NCBI GenBank assembly: GCA_020630115.1
Contig: JAHDCA010000025.1
Span: 1 to 5,528, forward strand
Direction: 5' to 3'
Length of the DNA stretch: 5,528 nucleotides
From: Candidatus Dojkabacteria bacterium
GTDB taxonomy: Bacteria > Patescibacteriota > Dojkabacteria > SC72 > JAHDCA01
Shown piece after piece: positions 5,278 to 5,528 of the stretch. A program made the position numbers and the translations under genes. Below the pieces are notes generated by a model. That model worked only from the letters and a program-made list of their open reading frames with translations, was not told the origin of the DNA and ran no database searches. Every line of letters starts with the position of its first letter. Position 1 is the first letter of the stretch.

Positions 5278-5332
5278 TTTCATAAAGCAATTCCAAAGTC
5301 TACACTATGTATCAGTGAGCTTTATAAAACAT

Positions 5333-5528
5333 TTAATGACTATGCTCCTCTATCCCAACTTCACTCTTAGTACTCGAAAGCGAGTAGTACATTTCCATAA
5401 ACAAAGCAGGAAGTATACCAACTAAGATGATTTCTTGAGGAGCTCCAAGGGCAAATCCGATTACAGCAAATAACTCAGCTCTGAAAGTTGTCTTGATCCC
5501 AGCTTGCGGTCCAAGTACTATAATCCCC
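5333..5528 (-). CDS. Unrecognised membrane protein, C-terminal part, cut by window edge
   Basis: An open frame enters from the right edge and ends at TAA 5333-5335, giving 64 C-terminal residues. It reads GIIVLGPQAGIKTTFRAELF, then a hydrophobic segment AVIGFALGAPQEIILVGILP that continues ALFMEMYYSL, then a polar tail ending EEHSH. At least one membrane helix (or a helical hairpin broken at GAPQE) is likely, with a short His/Glu-rich tail outside the membrane. I cannot assign a family from this piece. Codon use and the open frame to the edge support it as a real gene; no start is visible. The small TACTCG/CGAGTA inverted repeat at 5371-5386 lies within the coding region. Confidence 0.65.
   Translation of the reverse strand, partial: GIIVLGPQAGIKTTFRAELFAVIGFALGAPQEIILVGILPALFMEMYYSLSSTKSEVGIEEHSH

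Noticed and set aside
5371..5386. TACTCG-AAAG-CGAGTA hairpin as a terminator
   Set aside because: It lies inside the coding region of the partial membrane protein and has no U-run on either strand.

Overview
This 5.5 kb, AT-rich window carries a compact set of small bacterial genes read in the standard genetic code. Most genes lack a Shine-Dalgarno (SD) sequence, several appear to be translated from leaderless transcripts, and convergent genes overlap at their 3' ends. These traits fit a streamlined genome; a Patescibacteria/CPR-type organism is my guess, but there is no marker gene to prove it. I see no mobile element, CRISPR array, tRNA or rRNA.

Layout from left to right. (1) The N-terminal part of an acetate kinase gene on the minus strand, cut by the window edge and interrupted by an apparent one-base frameshift. 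(2) A divergently transcribed cold-shock protein gene on the plus strand with a leader of about 100 nt. The leader holds a perfect SD, a possible 21-codon mini-ORF and a hairpin, and the gene ends in a strong terminator. (3) A minus-strand two-gene ABC-2 export operon (ATPase then permease). (4) A divergent plus-strand membrane flavocytochrome of the ferric reductase/NADPH oxidase superfamily. (5) A convergent minus-strand uridine-kinase-like P-loop protein. (6) A divergent plus-strand single-domain rhodanese. (7) A convergent minus-strand YecM/VOC-fold protein. (8) The C-terminus of an unrecognised membrane protein on the minus strand, cut by the right edge.

The genes do not form one pathway. 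Apart from the ABC pair, strands alternate and each gene seems to have its own promoter. Three themes can be inferred: fermentation energy (acetate kinase), electron transfer/sulfur or redox chemistry (flavocytochrome, rhodanese), and stress and membrane export (cold-shock protein, ABC exporter). The points most worth a second look are the acetate kinase frameshift, the structured cold-shock leader, the recurring -10 box 6-8 nt ahead of start codons, and the NOX-like haem histidine spacing in the flavocytochrome. I do not see convincing evidence of a wholly new multi-gene system here.
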